Positions 1 to 9,896 of a stretch of DNA of 20,424 nucleotides are shown here, one piece after another. The translations under genes and the position numbers were made by a program. Source of the DNA: Intestinimonas massiliensis (ex Afouda et al. 2020). GTDB taxonomy: Bacteria > Bacillota > Clostridia > Oscillospirales > Oscillospiraceae. Below the pieces are notes generated by a model. That model had not been told where the DNA came from. It did not search any database and saw only the letters and a program-made list of their open reading frames with translations. The stretch covers positions 66,027 through 86,450 of the forward strand of contig NZ_LR131148.1 in the NCBI RefSeq assembly GCF_900626285.1. Reading direction: 5' to 3'. The first letter of the stretch is position 1, and every line of letters begins with the position of its first letter.

Positions 1-170
1 TGTGTACCTTGTAAATTAAACAACGTGAGAGAAACACGAAGCACCAGAAAGGACGAGAAGTCCTTCTGACAAGCGCAAGCTTGAAGAAGGCTCTTGACAA
101 ATTTCTTTGAAGCTATGAATTAGGCTTCAATAAAATTGATTTAAGGAACGAAAGTTCTTTAGATACCATT
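1..170 (+). other. rRNA operon leader with 16S processing-stem 5' arm
   Basis: AT-rich stretch before 16S with no credible ORF. Bases 2-8 and 12-28 are exact reverse complements of 1792-1798 and 1772-1788 downstream of 16S, so this is the 5' arm of the 16S precursor stem, the usual RNase III substrate. Small hairpins follow: AAGGAC/GTCCTT near 49-66, TTGAAGC/GCTTCAA near 107-130, and AAGGAAC/GTTCTTT near 143-160. GCTCTTGACAA at about 90-100 resembles a boxA antitermination element. The operon promoters most likely lie upstream of the window. The hairpins and stem are seen directly; the boxA reading is inference. Confidence 0.75.
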
Positions 171-1808
<1,638 letters not shown>

Positions 1809-1885
1809 GGGCCCATAGCTCAGCTGGCTAGAGCGCACGACTGATAATCGTGAGGTCGGTGGTTCGAGTCCACTTGGGCCCACCA
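1809..1885 (+). tRNA. tRNA-Ile(GAT)
   Basis: 77-nt tRNA with encoded CCA (1883-1885). The acceptor stem GGGCCCA (1809-1815) pairs with TGGGCCC (1875-1881). The anticodon GAT is at 1843-1845 in loop CTGATAA, with a normal T-arm GGTTCGAGTCC. It sits in the 16S-23S spacer, the common bacterial position for tRNA-Ile followed by tRNA-Ala. Confidence 0.98.
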
Positions 1886-1898
1886 CTTCTCTCTCGAT

Positions 1899-1974
1899 GG
1901 GGGTATAGCTCAGCTGGGAGAGCACCTGCTTTGCAAGCAGGGGGTCGTCGGTTCGAGCCCGACTATCTCCACCA
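1899..1974 (+). tRNA. tRNA-Ala(TGC)
   Basis: 76-nt tRNA with encoded CCA (1972-1974). The acceptor GGGGGTA (1899-1905) pairs with TATCTCC (1964-1970) including two G-U pairs. Anticodon stem CCTGC/GCAGG encloses loop TTTGCAA, giving anticodon TGC at 1932-1934. It is 13 nt after tRNA-Ile in the same rRNA precursor. Confidence 0.98.
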
Positions 1975-2250
1975 ATTCAATATTGGATTGAAGTATCTGA
2001 GATTCAGGTATTTCAATCTGGTCTTGAAAGAGGCTGGAAGTCAGCACCTTGAAAACTGAACAATGCAGAAGAAAGTACAAGAGCAAGCAACAGAGGGCAA
2101 ACAGCAATGTTGTGGAACTTATAAATGATAGAATGGCGATAGCTGTTCTAGTGAATGGGTAAAACAATGTAGCCAATTGCAAACTTCTGTGATGCCTGCA
2201 TAATTCATGATCGAATAGAGAACAGCTCAGAAATGAGACTGTTCTACTAA
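1975..2250 (+). other. tRNA-Ala to 23S spacer: hairpins and 23S processing-stem 5' arm
   Basis: No gene is seen. Three structures stand out. A 15-bp hairpin with G-U pairs lies at 1986-2000/2004-2018. The 5' arm of the 23S precursor stem is 2041-2068, complementary to 5127-5154 beyond 23S. A hairpin just before 23S pairs 2219-2225 with 2239-2245, with an inner CTCA-gaaa-TGAG stem and a GNRA-type tetraloop. These are expected pre-rRNA processing elements. Confidence 0.75.
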
Positions 2251-5090
<2,840 letters not shown>

Positions 5091-5172
5091 AACATGATGA
5101 ATGCAGGCGCTTGCCTGGTACAATCTCTGCATTGTTCGGTTTTGAGGGTGCTGACAAAGTACTGATTCAGAT
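5091..5172 (+). other. 23S-tRNA spacer with 3' arm of 23S processing stem
   Basis: A small hairpin CAGGC-gctt-GCCTG (5104-5117) is followed by 5127-5154, which is largely complementary to 2041-2068. The pairing starts CTGCATTGTTC / GAACAATGCAG and closes with GGTGCTGA / TCAGCACC. This is the 3' half of the 23S precursor stem. Confidence 0.8.
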
Positions 5173-5248
5173 GCGCCTTTAGCTCAGCTGGTAGAGCAAC
5201 TGACTCTTAATCAGTGGGTCCCCGGTTCGAATCCGTGAAGGCGCACCA
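5173..5248 (+). tRNA. tRNA-Lys(CTT), copy 1
   Basis: 76-nt tRNA with encoded CCA (5246-5248). Acceptor GCGCCTT/AAGGCGC is fully paired. Anticodon stem ACTGA/TCAGT encloses loop CTCTTAA with anticodon CTT at 5206-5208, reading AAG. The T-stem CCCGG/CCGTG contains one C-U mismatch (positions 50 and 64), which the second copy shares. It differs from copy 2 only at 5216 (G here, A there), in the variable region. Confidence 0.97.
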
Positions 5249-5251
5249 CAT

Positions 5252-5326
5252 GGCCCGTTGGTCAAGCGGCTAAGACGGCGGCCTCTCACGCCGCAAACGT
5301 GGGTTCGATTCCCGCACGGGTCACCA
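5252..5326 (+). tRNA. tRNA-Glu(CTC)
   Basis: 75-nt tRNA with encoded CCA (5324-5326). Acceptor GGCCCGT (5252-5258) pairs with ACGGGTC (5316-5322) with one G-U pair. Anticodon stem GCGGC/GCCGC encloses loop CTCTCAC, with anticodon CTC at 5285-5287, reading GAG. It lies three bases after the first tRNA-Lys and three before the second. Confidence 0.97.
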
Positions 5327-5329
5327 AAT

Positions 5330-5405
5330 GCGCCTTTAGCTCAGCTGGTAGAGCAACTGACTCTTAATCAGTAGGTCCCCGGTTCGAATCCGTGAAGGCG
5401 CACCA
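5330..5405 (+). tRNA. tRNA-Lys(CTT), copy 2
   Basis: 76-nt tRNA with CCA at 5403-5405 and anticodon CTT at 5363-5365. It is identical to the copy 157 bases upstream except for A at 5373 instead of G at 5216. The T-stem mismatch is shared, so the pair looks like a recent local duplication or gene conversion. It is the last tRNA before the 5S gene. Confidence 0.97.
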
Positions 5406-5406
5406 A

Positions 5407-5440
5407 TCTCTATGGAGCGTCTTGGGACGCTCCATAGAGA
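5407..5440 (+). other. 15-bp perfect hairpin after the tRNA cluster
   Basis: TCTCTATGGAGCGTC (5407-5421) and GACGCTCCATAGAGA (5426-5440) are exact inverted repeats around loop TTGG. It begins two bases after the last tRNA CCA. The following sequence ACCCCTTAAAATTT has no U-tract of terminator type. A processing or stabilising hairpin between tRNA-Lys and 5S is more likely than a true stop, but a weak terminator cannot be excluded. Confidence 0.7.
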
Positions 5441-5539
5441 ACCCCTTAAAATTTAGGCTTACCTCTTGAGAAAGACGGTAAGGAGAGAAAAGTTCTGTTG
5501 AAGTTTTCTTTGCTTACTTTCTTTTTCAAAAGAAAGTAA
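5441..5539 (+). other. tRNA-5S spacer with two further hairpins
   Basis: No gene. One hairpin has CTTACC (5458-5463) pairing with GGTAAG (5477-5482) and an inner TCTT/AAGA helix. A second is a 13-bp perfect palindrome, CTTACTTTCTTTT (5513-5525) with AAAAGAAAGTAAG (5528-5540), ending exactly where 5S begins. I found no convincing promoter, so 5S is probably transcribed with the rest of the operon. Confidence 0.65.
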
Positions 5540-5656
<117 letters not shown>

Positions 5657-5688
5657 AAAAAGCGGACAGCGTAAGCTGTCCGCTTTTT
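5657..5688. terminator. bidirectional terminator between 5S and the DUF1643 gene
   Basis: AAAAAGCGGACAGC (5657-5670) and GCTGTCCGCTTTTT (5675-5688) form a perfect 14-bp inverted repeat around loop GTAA. It has T-runs on both strands. It ends the rRNA operon on the plus strand and the DUF1643 gene, whose stop is at 5713, on the minus strand. Confidence 0.93.
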
Positions 5689-5712
5689 GCTGTTTCCGAT
5701 CCCTTGGCGGGG

Positions 5713-6333
5713 TCAGAAACAGGTCTCCAGATAGTGGGATACATCAAAGGGGTCCAGACTGCTGTCTTTGCGCAGATACAGGGGATGGTGGGGGTGGCCC
5801 TTCTTGGAAAAGGGTCCGGCGGAATACCAGCAGGCACCCAGCTCATTGCCGATGCGGACCATGTCGCCCAGACAGCGGGCCAGATAGGGCCGCTTTTCGA
5901 TGATGGCGCCCCAGGCGGCCCACACGGCGGGGGCGCCGGTCCTGGTCTGCTCCAGGGCCCAGCGAAAGGCGGCCATATTCTCCTGGTGAAGGAAGGGGTT
6001 GCATTCCGCCTCCATATCGTCGGGCCGGGTGGCCCGCTGGGCGTATACGTTGAACATGATAAAGCTGTCGTAGCCGTTGCTCAGGGCGATGCGCTCCACC
6101 GACTTGAGGGTGTTGTCCAGGGCGTTGGGGGCGGCGGTGGAGGGGTTGATGCCCACGCAGATCAGGGGCTTCTCTCCGGCGGTGCCCAGGATGTACCGGT
6201 AGTCGCAGTAGTAGTTGGGCACGAAGAGCCAGCGGGCCACGTCGTAGTCGGGATTGGGCCGGCGGGCCTGTTCCAGAGCCTGGGCAAAGGGCAGAATGTT
6301 CTGATCAGCGGTGGGGCAGGACGGAATGTGCAT
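5713..6333 (-). CDS. DUF1643 family protein
   Basis: 206-residue protein of the DUF1643 family, whose function is not established. Recognised from motifs: VGINPSTA around residues 60-67, an invariant-looking Asp in DNTL (73-76), NVYAQRAT (95-102), AAWG (139-142) and a C-terminal HHPLYL (182-187). The start is ATG at 6331-6333, because GAGGAGG lies 7 nt upstream. The longer frame to 6417 adds 28 unlikely residues that run into the sfsA promoter. No signal peptide or membrane segment, so it is probably cytoplasmic. It is divergent from sfsA with 83 bases between starts and shares its terminator with the rRNA operon. The conserved Asn, Asp and His suggest an enzyme or nucleotide-binding role, but that is inference only. 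Confidence 0.88.
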   Translation of the reverse strand: MHIPSCPTADQNILPFAQALEQARRPNPDYDVARWLFVPNYYCDYRYILGTAGEKPLICVGINPSTAAPNALDNTLKSVERIALSNGYDSFIMFNVYAQRATRPDDMEAECNPFLHQENMAAFRWALEQTRTGAPAVWAAWGAIIEKRPYLARCLGDMVRIGNELGACWYSAGPFSKKGHPHHPLYLRKDSSLDPFDVSHYLETCF

Positions 6334-6355
6334 AACTTTGCCTCCTCGGGGCGGC

Positions 6356-6384
6356 TTGCGCGGCAGGCCGCCTGATGCTATACT
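6356..6384 (+). promoter_or_regulatory. predicted sfsA promoter in the divergent intergenic region
   Basis: TTGCGC (6356-6361), a 17-nt spacer and TATACT (6379-6384), placing a start near 6391, 26 bases before the sfsA ATG. The -10 is strong and the -35 matches only three positions. On the opposite strand the same bases contain TATAGC, so the DUF1643 promoter may overlap it, but I could not find a convincing -35 for that direction. Confidence 0.5.
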
Positions 6385-6416
6385 CACCATATCAGGATAC
6401 AGGCAGGAGCGAGACA

Positions 6417-7100
6417 ATGCAATACCAAAGTGTCAGACAGGGCCGCTTTTTGTCGCGGCCCAACCGGTTTATCGCCCAGGTGGAGCTGGATGGCCGGCCG
6501 GAGACCGTCCATGTGAAGAATACAGGCCGCTGTCGGGAGCTGCTGGTGCCGGGGGCCGCAGTCTACCTGGAGGAGAGCGGAAACCCCGCCCGCAAGACCA
6601 GATACGACCTGATCGCGGTGGAGAAGGGAGAGCTGCTCATCAATATGGACGCCCAGGCCCCTAACCAGGTGTTCCGGGAGTGGGCGGAGGGGGGCGGCTT
6701 TCAGCCTGACCTGACCCTGCTGCGCCCCGAGACCACCTGGGGCAAGTCCCGGTTCGACTTCTACTGGGAGGCCGAAGGCGGCCGGCGGGGCTTTGTGGAG
6801 GTGAAGGGGGTGACCCTGGAGGAGAACGGCCACGCCCGCTTTCCCGACGCCCCCACGGAGCGGGGGGTGAAGCACCTGGAGGAGCTGATCCGCTGTCAGG
6901 CGGAGGGCTACGAGGCGGCGGTGTGCTTTGTCATCCAGATGTCCGGCATGGTGGATTTCGCTCCTAACGATGTCACTCATCCGGCCTTCGGGGCGGCCCT
7001 GCGGCGGGCGGCCCAGGCGGGGGTGACGGTGCTGGCCCGGGGCTGCACCGTCACGCCGGACAGCCTGACCATGGGGGGACCGGTGCCCATCTGCCTCTGA
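6417..7100 (+). CDS. sfsA: SfsA family DNA-binding / nuclease-fold protein
   Basis: 227 residues, close to the family's usual 230-240. SfsA (sugar fermentation stimulation protein) was described in E. coli as a DNA-binding protein affecting maltose genes and has a PD-(D/E)xK nuclease-like domain. Its role in Firmicutes is poorly known. Visible motifs: NTGRC (35-39), SRFDF (111-115), VEVKGVTL (127-134) and FPDAPTERGVKHL (142-154). Asp114, Glu128 and Lys130 fit the D-ExK nuclease-type core. The start is the ATG at 6417, with AGGAG at 6405-6409. The in-frame upstream ATG at 6375 lies inside the predicted promoter -10. It is monocistronic, and I see no clear terminator before the next promoter. 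Confidence 0.93.
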   Translation: MQYQSVRQGRFLSRPNRFIAQVELDGRPETVHVKNTGRCRELLVPGAAVYLEESGNPARKTRYDLIAVEKGELLINMDAQAPNQVFREWAEGGGFQPDLTLLRPETTWGKSRFDFYWEAEGGRRGFVEVKGVTLEENGHARFPDAPTERGVKHLEELIRCQAEGYEAAVCFVIQMSGMVDFAPNDVTHPAFGAALRRAAQAGVTVLARGCTVTPDSLTMGGPVPICL

Positions 7101-7168
7101 TTTGCAAGCAATATTAATGAATTATGCAAAACGGACGGGGAATGATTTGATATACCCCACAAATATGA
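7101..7168 (+). other. sfsA-amt intergenic part, AT-rich, weak dyad
   Basis: AT-rich stretch just after the sfsA stop. TTTGCA (7101-7106) and TGCAAA (7125-7130) form a short inverted repeat 18 bases apart. It could be a weak terminator hairpin for sfsA or a binding site. Nothing else supportable is seen here. Confidence 0.3.
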
Positions 7169-7195
7169 AATTCGGAGCTTGACAAGAACCGAATT
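7169..7195 (+). promoter_or_regulatory. dyad over the amt promoter -35, possible operator
   Basis: AATTCGG (7169-7175) and CCGAATT (7189-7195) are exact inverted repeats whose centres lie 20 bases apart, about two helical turns. They bracket the -35 hexamer TTGACA at 7179-7184, a position suited to a repressor or competing regulator. I do not recognise the site; it is not a GlnR-type TGTNA-N7-TNACA element. Confidence 0.5.
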
Positions 7196-7207
7196 GGAGA
7201 GTAAACT
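7179..7207 (+). promoter_or_regulatory. predicted amt promoter
   Basis: Consensus TTGACA (7179-7184), a 17-nt spacer and TAAACT (7202-7207). Predicted transcription start is about 7213-7215. A strong intrinsic terminator begins about a dozen bases later, so expression of the gene must depend on read-through. Confidence 0.8.
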
Positions 7208-7224
7208 GCACCCATCAAGCAGAG

Positions 7225-7262
7225 ACGCTCGTTTCGCCAAGGAAGGCGAAGCGAGCGTTTTT
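7225..7262 (+). terminator. intrinsic terminator/attenuator in the amt leader
   Basis: ACGCTCGTTTCGCC (7225-7238) pairs with GGCGAAGCGAGCGT (7245-7258) over 14 bp with a single G-U. The loop is AAGGAA and the run TTTTT is at 7258-7262. It lies between the predicted amt promoter and the amt ribosome binding site, in the sense orientation. It would give a leader RNA of roughly 45-50 nt unless antitermination occurs. The only other gene it could end is sfsA, 125 bases upstream. Confidence 0.85.
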
Positions 7263-7286
7263 GGTTTTTGAAGGAGGAATGAGAGG

Positions 7287-9002
7287 ATGTATTCATCAGT
7301 CAACACGATCTGGGTGCTGTTGGGCGCCGCGCTGGTCTTCTTCATGCAGGCAGGCTTCGCCATGTGCGAGGCGGGCTTTACCCGGGCCAAGAATACCGGC
7401 AACATTCTGATGAAGAACCTGATGGACTTCTGTATCGGCACGCCGGTGTTCTGGCTGCTGGGCTTCGGCATCATGTTCGGTGGAGCCGGCGCCCTGATCG
7501 GCGGCTTTGACCCCCTGGTGCAGGGCGACTACTCCGCCATCCTGCCGGAGGGCGTGCCCCTGTCGGCGTTCTTCATTTTCCAGACCGTCTTCTGCGCTAC
7601 CGCCGCCACCATCGTGTCCGGCGCCATGGCGGAGCGGACCAAGTTCATCTCCTACTGCATCTACTCCCTGATGATCTCCGCAGTGGTCTACCCCATCTCC
7701 GGCCACTGGATCTGGGGCGGCGGCTGGCTGGCTCAGCTGGGCTTCCACGATTTCGCCGGTTCCACCGCAGTCCATATGGTCGGCGGCGTGTCCGCCCTCA
7801 TCGGCGCCAAGATCCTGGGGCCCCGCATCGGCAAGTACGATGAGGCCGGCAAGCCCCGGGCCATCCTGGGCCACAACCTCTCCATCGCCGCCCTGGGTGT
7901 GTTCATCCTGTGGTTCTGCTGGTTCGGCTTCAACGGCTGCTCCACCGTATCCATGACCGGCGACGAGACCATCGAGGCCGCCGGCAGCATCTTCGTCACC
8001 ACCAACATGGCGGCGGCGGTGGCCTGCGTCACCACCATGCTCTTCACCTGGATCCGCTTCAAGAAGCCCGACATCTCCATGACCTTCAACGCCGCTCTGG
8101 GCGGCCTGGTGGCCATCACCGCCGGATGCGACATGGTCTCCCCCCTGGGTGCCGCCATCATCGGCATCTGCGCCGGCATCGTTCTTCCCCTGGCGGTGGA
8201 GTTCTTCGATAAGGTGGTCAAGATCGACGATCCCGTTGGCGCTATCTCGGTCCACGGCGTGTGCGGCGCCATGGGCACCCTGCTCACCGGCCTGCTGGCG
8301 GTGGACGGCGGCCTGTTCTACGGCGGCGGCGCCCAGTTCTTCCTGACCCAGTGTCTGGGCGTGGTCAGCGTCATCGCCTGGGTGGTGGTGACCATGCTGA
8401 TCATCTTCACCGTCATCAAGCACACCATCGGCCTGCGGGCCAGCGCCATTGAGGAGCTGGAGGGCCTGGACATCCACGAGCACGGCCTGCCCACCGCCTA
8501 CGCCGACTTCAGCCAGTCTACCAGCATGACCGCCGTGGCCAAGGCCAATGCCTACCCCGAGCCGGTGGCCGCCAGGAAGGCCACCCCCGACGAGGCGGTG
8601 CCGGTGCAGGTGACTTCCGCCCCCAGCGGCATCACCGCCTCCGACGTGGCCCTGTCCAAGGTGACCATCATCTGCAGCCAGGCCAAGTTTGAGGCTCTGA
8701 AGGATTCCATGAACGACATCGGCGTAACCGGTATGACGGTGACCCAGGTGCTGGGCTGCGGCATCCAGAAGGGCAAGACCGAGTACTACCGCGGCGTTCC
8801 CATGACCATGAACCTGCTGCCCAAGGTGCAGGTGGACATCGTGGTGTCCAAGGTGCCCGTGTGGGAGGTCATCAAGGCCGCCAAGAAGGCTCTGTACACC
8901 GGCAACATCGGCGACGGCAAGATCTTCGTCTACCGTGTGGAGGACGTGGTCAAGGTCCGCACCGGCGAGACCGGCTACGATGCTCTGCAGGGCGAGGAAT
9001 AA
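7287..9002 (+). CDS. amt: ammonium transporter with fused C-terminal PII (GlnB/GlnK) domain
   Basis: 571-residue membrane protein. Residues 1 to about 400 are an Amt/Rh ammonium channel with about 11 hydrophobic segments. By comparison with E. coli AmtB, expected functional residues are present: Phe102 and Phe215 (Phe gate), Asp155, His163 and His323 (twin-His pore). The cytoplasmic tail carries GLDIHEHGLPTAY (393-405). A Pro/Ala-rich linker (about 406-455) leads to a complete PII domain (457-571). The PII part has Gln494 of GIQKG, the T-loop TEYYRG (498-503, Tyr501 at the uridylylation position), TGNIGDGKIF (538-547) and VRTGE (557-561). PII normally plugs AmtB as a separate trimer when 2-oxoglutarate is low. 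Here the plug is tethered 1:1. Start ATG at 7287 follows AGGAGG at 7272-7277. It is a single-gene unit with no separate glnK nearby. Confidence 0.96.
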   Translation: MYSSVNTIWVLLGAALVFFMQAGFAMCEAGFTRAKNTGNILMKNLMDFCIGTPVFWLLGFGIMFGGAGALIGGFDPLVQGDYSAILPEGVPLSAFFIFQTVFCATAATIVSGAMAERTKFISYCIYSLMISAVVYPISGHWIWGGGWLAQLGFHDFAGSTAVHMVGGVSALIGAKILGPRIGKYDEAGKPRAILGHNLSIAALGVFILWFCWFGFNGCSTVSMTGDETIEAAGSIFVTTNMAAAVACVTTMLFTWIRFKKPDISMTFNAALGGLVAITAGCDMVSPLGAAIIGICAGIVLPLAVEFFDKVVKIDDPVGAISVHGVCGAMGTLLTGLLAVDGGLFYGGGAQFFLTQCLGVVSVIAWVVVTMLIIFTVIKHTIGLRASAIEELEGLDIHEHGLPTAYADFSQSTSMTAVAKANAYPEPVAARKATPDEAVPVQVTSAPSGITASDVALSKVTIICSQAKFEALKDSMNDIGVTGMTVTQVLGCGIQKGKTEYYRGVPMTMNLLPKVQVDIVVSKVPVWEVIKAAKKALYTGNIGDGKIFVYRVEDVVKVRTGETGYDALQGEE

Positions 9003-9018
9003 ATACAGTAAGCGCAAA

Positions 9019-9054
9019 CAGGCCCCCGGACTTGTCAAAGTCCGGGGGCCTGTG
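9019..9054 (+). terminator. GC-rich hairpin after amt, probable terminator
   Basis: ACAGGCCCCCGGACTT (9019-9034) and AAGTCCGGGGGCCTGT (9039-9054) are a perfect 16-bp inverted repeat around loop GTCA, 17 bases after the amt stop. It lacks a U-tract, so termination efficiency is uncertain. The hairpin also contains the -35 of the next gene's predicted promoter. Confidence 0.7.
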
Positions 9055-9062
9055 GTATGATG
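9033..9062 (+). promoter_or_regulatory. predicted promoter of the GNAT gene, inside the amt terminator
   Basis: TTGTCA (9033-9038), an 18-nt spacer and TATGAT (9057-9062), each matching consensus at five of six positions. The -35 lies in the loop of the hairpin at 9019-9054. Transcription would start near 9069, about 20 bases before the ATG. Confidence 0.6.
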
Positions 9063-9090
9063 GGGGACAGTTACGATTGGAGGAATGGGC

Positions 9091-9786
9091 ATGAAGCCGG
9101 TCTATCAGGTATTTGCGGAGGAGATCGCGGCAAAGGGAAAGGGCTACCTGGCCCTCCGCCGGTGCAGGGCGGAGGAGCTGGAGGAGCTGCTCCGCCGGGG
9201 CAGGGAGGAGCTGCTGGGCCTGGGCGCCTCCGAGCTGTTCGTCACCTCCACCGCGCCGGAGGCCCCTCTGTCGGAGGGGGACTGGGACGGCTTCACCCTG
9301 ACCCATGTCCGGGATCTGCTGTGGATGGACCGGGATCTGACCTCCCTTCCTGAGAAGGACGGGGCGGTGACCCTGGTCCCTCTGGTCCGGGCGCGGGGAG
9401 GCGCCTGGATCACCCTCCACAACGAGTGCTTTTTCGACATGCCCAACTCCGCCACCTACGGGCCCCGGGATCTGGAGCGGGCTCTCTCTCCGGAATTCGC
9501 CTGCGGCTTCGTCCAGCGGCAGGATATCCCGGTGGGGGTGTATGAGCTGGACCTGTCCCAGGACGCGCCGGTGATCGACGGCATCGCCCTCCACAAGGAT
9601 TTCCGGGGCAAGGGCCTGGGCCGGGGCCTGCTGACTGCCGTACTGTCCCATCTGGCGGACCGGGGATACGGTCGGTGCCGCCTGCTGGTGGCCACCGACA
9701 ATGAAAATGCCTTCGCCCTCTACCGCGCCATGGGATTCCGGGCGGCGGGGGTCCAGAGCCAGTGGTTCCAGATGCTGGCCAGATAA
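9091..9786 (+). CDS. GNAT family N-acetyltransferase
   Basis: 231-residue protein. The C-terminal half is a GNAT acetyl-CoA-dependent acyltransferase domain. It has strand VIDGIALHKDFRG, the pyrophosphate-binding loop RGKGLGRGLL (about 174-183) and a late motif ENAFALYRAMGF that is common in GNATs. The segment WITLHNECFFDMPNSATYG (about 110-128) resembles the start of a second GNAT module as in MshD-like proteins. That leaves the first 100 residues as a possible degenerate N-terminal GNAT half. The substrate is unknown. The start is the second ATG (9091), 7 nt after GGAGG at 9079-9083; the ATG at 9085 is only one base from it. It has its own predicted promoter and terminator. Confidence 0.88.
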   Translation: MKPVYQVFAEEIAAKGKGYLALRRCRAEELEELLRRGREELLGLGASELFVTSTAPEAPLSEGDWDGFTLTHVRDLLWMDRDLTSLPEKDGAVTLVPLVRARGGAWITLHNECFFDMPNSATYGPRDLERALSPEFACGFVQRQDIPVGVYELDLSQDAPVIDGIALHKDFRGKGLGRGLLTAVLSHLADRGYGRCRLLVATDNENAFALYRAMGFRAAGVQSQWFQMLAR

Positions 9787-9796
9787 AGATTTTTGC

Positions 9797-9823
9797 GAGG
9801 AGCCGGGGACGGCTCCTCTTTTT
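9797..9823 (+). terminator. intrinsic terminator after the GNAT gene
   Basis: GAGGAGCCG (9797-9805) pairs with CGGCTCCTC (9810-9818) around loop GGGA, followed by TTTTT at 9819-9823. It isolates the acetyltransferase gene from the PadR operon, whose -35 starts four bases later. Confidence 0.92.
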
Positions 9824-9826
9824 CTG

Positions 9827-9858
9827 TTGACATATATCGAATATTGATATACTATAAT
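9827..9858 (+). promoter_or_regulatory. promoter region of the PadR-DUF2812 operon
   Basis: Consensus TTGACA (9827-9832). Two -10 candidates fit imperfectly: TATACT (9848-9853, 15-nt spacer) and perfect TATAAT (9853-9858, 20-nt spacer). Both hexamers are good but neither spacing is ideal. The region is far more AT-rich than the genes and is covered by two operator-like repeats. Confidence 0.65.
9833..9851 (+). promoter_or_regulatory. operator-like inverted repeat 1 (putative PadR site)
   Basis: TATATC (9833-9838) and GATATA (9846-9851) form an exact inverted repeat around GAATATT. It abuts the -35 and fills the promoter spacer. With the second copy it forms a direct repeat ending GATATACT. 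PadR proteins commonly repress their own operon through AT-rich dyads, so autorepression is the inferred role. Confidence 0.6.
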
Positions 9859-9877
9859 TATAGCGAACATCGATATA
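9859..9877 (+). promoter_or_regulatory. operator-like inverted repeat 2 (putative PadR site)
   Basis: TATAGC (9859-9864), GAACATC, then GATATA (9872-9877). This is an imperfect second copy of the 9833-9851 dyad, 26 bases downstream, with the same CGAA core and GATATACT end. It lies just after TATAAT and before the ribosome binding site, so a bound dimer would block initiation. Confidence 0.55.
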
Positions 9878-9896
9878 CTTTCAGGAGGTGAGGCAG

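Noticed and set aside
94..122. TTGACA at 94-99 as an rRNA promoter
   Set aside because: No -10 at acceptable spacing (TATGAA is only 14 bases away), and it lies downstream of the 5' arm of the processing stem, so it must be inside the transcript. It fits a boxA-like element better.
2177..2204. TTGCAA-16-CATAAT as an internal promoter before 23S
   Set aside because: Match is moderate in an AT-rich spacer and an internal 23S promoter is not needed; not strong enough to list.
5704..6375. Plus-strand 223-codon frame opposite DUF1643
   Set aside because: Shadow of the minus-strand gene, which has conserved family motifs and a good ribosome binding site.
7225..7258. ANTAR-type antitermination motif in the amt leader
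   Set aside because: The terminator loop AAGGAA has A at position 1 and G at position 4 as in ANTAR hexaloops. However, the required first hexaloop hairpin is missing and the loop belongs to the terminator itself.
7296..9092. 598-codon open frame antisense to amt
   Set aside because: Composition is His/Gly/Asp/Gln-rich low complexity typical of the reverse of a GC-rich gene, and the sense strand has an unmistakable Amt-PII protein.
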